DNA from: JBOHTO01 sp050733695
Lineage (GTDB): Bacteria > Gemmatimonadota > Gemmatimonadetes > Gemmatimonadales > Gemmatimonadaceae
Length of the DNA stretch: 39,996 bases
Direction of reading: 5' to 3'
Assembly (NCBI GenBank): GCA_050733695.1
Contig: JBOHTO010000055.1
Span: forward strand, 1-39,996
Made by a program: the position numbers and the translations under genes. This document shows, piece after piece, positions 36,762 to 39,996 of this stretch (position 1 is the stretch's first letter; every line of letters starts with the position of its first letter). The notes under the pieces were generated by a model that was given only the letters and a program-made list of their open reading frames with translations, made no database searches and was not told where the DNA came from.

Positions 36762-37580
36762 ATGACAGCGGGCGTACTCTGCGTGCGTGGGCTCAGAAAG
36801 AGCTACCGCGCCGGCATTCGAGGCTGCGGGGCGACCGTCGACGCCCTTCGCGGTGTGGACCTCGATCTCGCTGCGGGCGAGATGGTCGGCCTGAGCGGGC
36901 CGAGGGGCTCGGGAAAGTCCACGCTTCTCCTCTGCGCGGCCGGCCTGGCACAGGCCGACGCCGGCAGCATCGAATGGTTTGGATGCGACCGGATTCCCCG
37001 CGTGCCGCGCGGCGGGGTGGCCCTTGTAACCGAGCGCTCACAGCGTCCCGGCCTGGCGCGCGCTCTCTTCGGGCGGCCTCGCCTGCTCCTGCTGGACGAG
37101 CCGCTCGCCGGTCTCGATCCCGTATTGCGAGCCGAGACGCGCGAGCTCTTGCGATCGCTCGCCGAGGACGGAGTCTCGATTCTGCTCTCATCGCATGACA
37201 TATCGCCCGTAGAGCACCTGGTGCACCGCGTCGTGATCCTTCGTGACGGGCGCGTGTCGCGCGAGTTCGATCGGGGGACTCTGAGCCGGAGCCGTATCCT
37301 CGAGCTCACGGTGGAAGGTGCTCCGCTGGCGCGACGCCTCCTCGCGACCCGTGTCGCGCGCGTCAAGCAGCTCCGCGACGTGTTGCGAGTTCCGCTGGCC
37401 GGGGCGACTGCGGAGGAGATTCTCGCCCACTGCCGGGCGCTGGGAATCGACGTGCGGAGATCGCGCATCACGATCGATGGCGACAACCACGTGCCGGGAG
37501 TGGTCGCACGACGCAGTTGCGTCGCGGAGCGCGTGACGGACCGCGTGACGGACCGCGTCGCGGAGGTCGCGGACGATTGA
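36762..37580 (+). CDS. ABC ATPase lacking the helical (signature) subdomain
   Basis: 272 residues from the ATG at 36762, which has the best ribosome site in the region. An in-frame ATG at 36693 has none. The N-terminus is ordinary: LCVRGLRKSYRAG and Walker A GPRGSGKST (about 46-54). Walker B LLLLDEPLAGLDP comes only about 60 residues after the Walker A lysine instead of about 110. The strand VALVTER runs straight into SQRPGLARALFGRPRLLLLD, so the Q-loop is altered to Glu and the helical subdomain and LSGGQ motif are gone. The switch histidine (LLSSHDIS) and a C-terminal extension of about 110 residues remain, ending in repeated VTDR. No permease gene is adjacent. Either a decayed exporter ATPase that kept its frame or a different kind of P-loop protein. 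Confidence 0.8.
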   Translation: MTAGVLCVRGLRKSYRAGIRGCGATVDALRGVDLDLAAGEMVGLSGPRGSGKSTLLLCAAGLAQADAGSIEWFGCDRIPRVPRGGVALVTERSQRPGLARALFGRPRLLLLDEPLAGLDPVLRAETRELLRSLAEDGVSILLSSHDISPVEHLVHRVVILRDGRVSREFDRGTLSRSRILELTVEGAPLARRLLATRVARVKQLRDVLRVPLAGATAEEILAHCRALGIDVRRSRITIDGDNHVPGVVARRSCVAERVTDRVTDRVAEVADD

Positions 37581-37606
37581 CCGGCAGCATGGATTGCCCC
37601 TAGCTT
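37577..37606 (+). promoter_or_regulatory. promoter candidate for cysS, leaderless
   Basis: TTGACC (37577-37582) is a five-of-six match to the -35 consensus. After 18 bases comes TAGCTT (37601-37606), a weaker -10. The GTG start at 37614 lies seven bases after the -10, so the transcript would begin at or near the start codon and have no ribosome site, and none is seen. The -35 overlaps the stop of the preceding gene. Confidence 0.5.
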
Positions 37607-37613
37607 CCGCGCG

Positions 37614-39026
37614 GTGACCGGCTTCCAGCTCTTCAACACGATGACACGACAGGTCGAGCCATTCGCGCCCGCGGATGGTTCGACCGTGCGCATGTACTCC
37701 TGCGGGCCGACGGTGTACGACCCGGCCCATATCGGCAACTTCCGGACGTTCCTGCTCGTGGACCTGCTCCGGAGGACGCTTCGGTTGCGAGGGTGGGATG
37801 TAGACCTTGTCATGAACATCACGGATGTCGATGACAAGATCATCCAGCGCGCGACCGAGCGAGGGGTGAGTATCGGTGATGTGACGCGGCCGATGACCGA
37901 TGTGTTCCATCGCGACCGTGAATACCTGCGTATCCAGCCGGCGGGCGGTTATCCGAAGGCGACCGAGCACATAGGCGAAATGGTTGCACTGGTGGAGCAG
38001 CTCGTGGCTCGCGGGCTCGCGTACGTCGCCGACGACCGTTCGGTCTACTTCGCGATCGACCGGTTCCCCGGCTACGGACGCCTCTCGCGCCTCGACGCTC
38101 GCAGCATCCGGGTGGGTGCACGTGTGGCGCAGGATGACTACTCCAAGGAGAACGCCCAGGACTTCGCGCTGTGGAAGGCGGCCAGGCCGGAGGATGAAAG
38201 GGCGGGCGCGGCGTGGGATTCCCCGTGGGGGCGCGGGCGTCCCGGCTGGCATCTCGAGTGTTCGGCCATGGCAATGCGCTACCTCGGTGAGACGCTCGAC
38301 ATCCACTGCGGCGGCGTCGACCTCATCTTCCCGCACCACGAGGACGAGATCGCGCAGTCCGAAGGTGCGACGGGCAAGCCGTTCGCCAGGCTCTGGTGCC
38401 ATGGCGAGTTCCTCCTGACCGAAGGAAGCAAGATGGCGAAGCGGATCGGCAACGTCGCGCGAGTCGACGACCTGCGCGAGGAGGGCATTCCCGGCGCCGC
38501 CCTGCGGCACCTCGTGTTCTCCACGCACTACAGGAAGCAGCTCAATCTCTCGCGGGCCTCCCTCGATGCATCGGGCGAGGCGGTGCGCCGTATCGGGGAT
38601 TTCGCACAGCGTCTCGGGGAGGTGGACGGCGGTCCGCCCGGTCTATCGCGCACCGCCGACGAGGCCGACCGTGCGGTGCGCGACGCGCTCTTCAACGACC
38701 TGCACGCGCCCAACGCTCTGGCCGCGCTGTCCACGTTCGTCAACCGTGCGAATGCAGAGCTCGACCGTGGTGGCAGCGACGCGCGAGCGGTCGAGCGCGC
38801 GCGGGAGGTGTTCGCGACGATCGACGGCGTGCTCGACATCGTCCCCCAGCGCGGCGTGCCGGACGCGGAGCTCGAACGTTTCGTGGAAGAGCGCCTCGCA
38901 GCGCGTGCGGCCGCCCGGGCGCGGCGCGACTTCGCGGCCGCGGACGCGATTCGCGCGGAGCTGGAGGCGCGGGGGATCGCCATCGAGGATTCGCCCGCGG
39001 GGCCGCGCTGGAAGAAGAACCGGTAG
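37614..39026 (+). CDS. cysS: cysteine-tRNA ligase
   Basis: 470 residues from GTG 37614. CysRS charges tRNA-Cys. The class I motifs are present: HIGN (residues 39-42) in YDPAHIGNFRTF and KMAKR (273-277) in EGSKMAKRIGNVA, a variant of the usual KMSKS. Zinc ligands fit Cys30 (MYSCGPTVYD), Cys216 (GWHLECSAM), His241 and Glu245 (FPHHEDEIAQSE). The C-terminal anticodon-binding part and the helical ending (RRDFAAADAIRAELEARGIA) are normal. The length is typical. It is the last protein gene before the tRNA-tuf block. Confidence 0.96.
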   Translation: MTGFQLFNTMTRQVEPFAPADGSTVRMYSCGPTVYDPAHIGNFRTFLLVDLLRRTLRLRGWDVDLVMNITDVDDKIIQRATERGVSIGDVTRPMTDVFHRDREYLRIQPAGGYPKATEHIGEMVALVEQLVARGLAYVADDRSVYFAIDRFPGYGRLSRLDARSIRVGARVAQDDYSKENAQDFALWKAARPEDERAGAAWDSPWGRGRPGWHLECSAMAMRYLGETLDIHCGGVDLIFPHHEDEIAQSEGATGKPFARLWCHGEFLLTEGSKMAKRIGNVARVDDLREEGIPGAALRHLVFSTHYRKQLNLSRASLDASGEAVRRIGDFAQRLGEVDGGPPGLSRTADEADRAVRDALFNDLHAPNALAALSTFVNRANAELDRGGSDARAVERAREVFATIDGVLDIVPQRGVPDAELERFVEERLAARAAARARRDFAAADAIRAELEARGIAIEDSPAGPRWKKNR

Positions 39027-39042
39027 GAGGCGCTTGGCCTCC
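39026..39042 (+). terminator. hairpin after cysS, possible weak terminator
   Basis: GGAGGC and GCCTCC form a perfect six-base stem with a five-base loop directly after the cysS stop codon. No T-run follows, so intrinsic termination is uncertain. It separates cysS from the tRNA promoter at 39070. Confidence 0.4.
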
Positions 39043-39069
39043 CCGCCTAAGTGGCCGTTCTTCAGCGGC

Positions 39070-39098
39070 TTGACACTCATCCCGGCGCTACTTATTCT
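39070..39098 (+). promoter_or_regulatory. sigma-70 type promoter of the tRNA-tuf cluster
   Basis: A perfect -35 TTGACA (39070-39075), a 17-base spacer and a -10 TATTCT (39093-39098, four of six). The expected start is about 39105, some 25 bases before tRNA-Thr. It is the best consensus promoter I see in the window, which suits a highly expressed stable-RNA and tuf operon. Confidence 0.75.
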
Positions 39099-39128
39099 AC
39101 GAGTCTCGCACAAAAATGGGCGTCGTTC

Positions 39129-39201
39129 GCTGACGTAGCTCAATTGGCAGAGCAGCTGATTTGTAATCAGCAGGTTGCGAGTTCGATTCTCGCCGTCAGC
39201 T
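39129..39201 (+). tRNA. tRNA-Thr (anticodon UGU)
   Basis: A 73-base cloverleaf with acceptor GCTGACG/CGTCAGC, anticodon stem GCTGA/TCAGC and loop TTTGTAA giving UGU, which reads ACA. The T-arm has GTTCGATTC. The 3' CCA is not encoded. First tRNA of the four-gene cluster. Confidence 0.95.
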
Positions 39202-39250
39202 CTGGGGCTCGGCGGCGGCCGGCGGAGCGGCGCGGTCGAACGGGTCAATG

Positions 39251-39321
39251 AGTTCCGGGGAGTTCCGGGGTTTCGAGTTTCCGAACACGGGCGACAGAAC
39301 ACGGGCGACAGAACACGGGCG
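39251..39321 (+). repeat. short tandem repeats in the tRNA spacer
   Basis: AGTTCCGGGG occurs twice in tandem (39251-39270) and GAACACGGGCGACA twice with a partial third copy (39283-39321), between the Thr and Tyr tRNAs. They leave the tRNAs intact. They may be slippage products or processing spacer. No gene is seen here. Confidence 0.8.
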
Positions 39322-39358
39322 GGAGATTGGGGGTGGGGGCGTGCAGCGGCCCGGATTC

Positions 39359-39441
<83 letters not shown>

Positions 39442-39508
39442 TGGGCGCCAGTCGGGCATCGTGCCGTGAGCGCGGGGAATGGAATGGCGGCGGGGCCGGT
39501 GAACGAAC

Positions 39509-39581
39509 GCGGGAGTAGCTCAGCTGGTAGAGCGCAAGCCTTCCAAGCTTGATGTCGCGGGTTCGAGCCCCGTCTCCCGCT
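39509..39581 (+). tRNA. tRNA-Gly (anticodon UCC)
   Basis: A 73-base cloverleaf with acceptor GCGGGAG/CTCCCGC, anticodon stem CAAGC/GCTTG and loop CTTCCAA giving UCC, which reads GGA. The T-arm has GGTTCGAGC. The 3' CCA is not encoded. Confidence 0.95.
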
Positions 39582-39719
39582 CTGATTGGCGCCGGAGTTG
39601 CCCATGACGCGGAACCGGTGGGCGAGGGAGCGGCGGGCTGTGAAGCACTGTGAAGCGCGGTGGCGAACGGAAACGAAGGGCGAAGCGTGGCGGGCAGGAG
39701 GCGAAGGGAGGGCAGGATC

Positions 39720-39792
39720 GCTCGCGTAGCTCAGTTGGTAGAGCACACCCTTGGTAAGGGTGAGGTCACCGGTTCGATCCCGGTCGCGAGCT
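39720..39792 (+). tRNA. tRNA-Thr (anticodon GGU)
   Basis: A 73-base cloverleaf with acceptor GCTCGCG/CGCGAGC, anticodon stem CACCC/GGGTG and loop TTGGTAA giving GGU, which reads ACC and ACU. The T-arm has GGTTCGATC. The 3' CCA is not encoded. The preceding spacer 39582-39719 contains only short repeats (TGTGAAGC twice). tuf begins 77 bases after it. Confidence 0.95.
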
Positions 39793-39869
39793 TTGAAGGC
39801 ATGCATCGGGAAACGGTTGGCGGGCAGGCGGGGCGCGAGAACACTCAACAACTTCGGGATCCAGGCATC

Positions 39870-39996
39870 ATGGCCAAGGCGAAATTCGAGCGTACGAAGC
39901 CGCACGTGAACGTGGGAACGATCGGTCACGTGGATCATGGCAAGACGACGTTGACGGCGGCGATCACGACGATACAGGCTCAGAAGGGATTGGCGA
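39870..39996 (+). CDS. tuf: elongation factor Tu, 5' part
   Basis: The first 42 codons are inside the window: MAKAKFERTKPHVNVGTIGH, then VDHGKTTLTAAIT. GHVDHGKTT is the G1 P-loop of EF-Tu. EF-Tu brings aminoacyl-tRNA to the ribosome with GTP. The gene runs off the window end. It is the protein gene of a tRNA-tuf operon, probably driven by the promoter at 39070. No internal promoter was obvious between the last tRNA and its ATG. Confidence 0.97.
   Translation, partial: MAKAKFERTKPHVNVGTIGHVDHGKTTLTAAITTIQAQKGLA

Noticed and set aside
39240..39330. CRISPR array in the tRNA spacer
   Set aside because: The repeats are 10 and 14 bases and directly tandem, with no spacers.

Overview
The window is GC-rich chromosomal DNA with dense, often overlapping genes on both strands. 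It most resembles a member of the Gemmatimonadota. This is an inference from a DUF5916 outer-membrane protein, a CcmE/CcmF/CcmH/zinc-ribbon set, a tuf-linked tRNA cluster without encoded CCA ends, frequent GTG/TTG starts, and simple Gly/GC-rich insertions in otherwise conserved proteins. No prophage, transposase, CRISPR array or rRNA was seen.

Layout. 1-4416: the 3' part of an M56 (BlaR1-type) membrane peptidase gene carrying a strict 34-residue repeat, then a DUF5916 beta-barrel protein. 4556-5016: a toxin-antitoxin locus with a truncated RelE-like toxin and an intact XRE antitoxin. 5184-10069 (minus): enoyl-CoA hydratase, small lipoprotein, recF, DUF721 and gyrB, read in that order. 10191-16890: topoisomerase IB, a beta-lactamase/VanX-type fusion, a probably frameshifted alpha/beta hydrolase, and glpK. 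16894-21408: YfiM-like protein, a small unknown, then ccmE, ccmF, ccmH and a zinc-ribbon gene, with a REP-like repeat where ccmG might have been. 21294-28271 (minus): cutA, TPR, macro domain, transglutaminase, ABC ATPase and ABC permease, then a vapBC scar and an ATP-grasp gene. 28376-32908: uvrA and a two-subunit L-serine dehydratase. 33048-35500: YbjN-like protein, PspA and an AI-2E family permease. 35544-37580: DUF1611 (DgcN-like) and a minimal ABC ATPase that lacks its helical domain. 37614-39996: cysS, a promoter, then tRNA-Thr(UGU), Tyr, Gly and Thr(GGU), and the start of tuf.

How the genes work together. The recF-DUF721-gyrB block handles replication and repair, but dnaA and dnaN are not beside it. 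The ccm genes mature c-type cytochromes with a CcmE that uses CxxxY in place of HxxxY. The pspA operon is an envelope-stress unit. The tRNA-tuf block has the same order and anticodons as the E. coli thrU-tyrU-glyT-thrT-tufB operon.

The most notable signals are two toxin-antitoxin loci broken by internal deletions (4556-4669 and 22319-22452), the 34-residue repeat on an M56 protease, the ABC ATPase without a signature region behind a hairpin that can hide its ribosome-binding site, the CxxxY CcmE with a repeat element in the possible ccmG slot, and the frameshift in the leader of the hydrolase gene.
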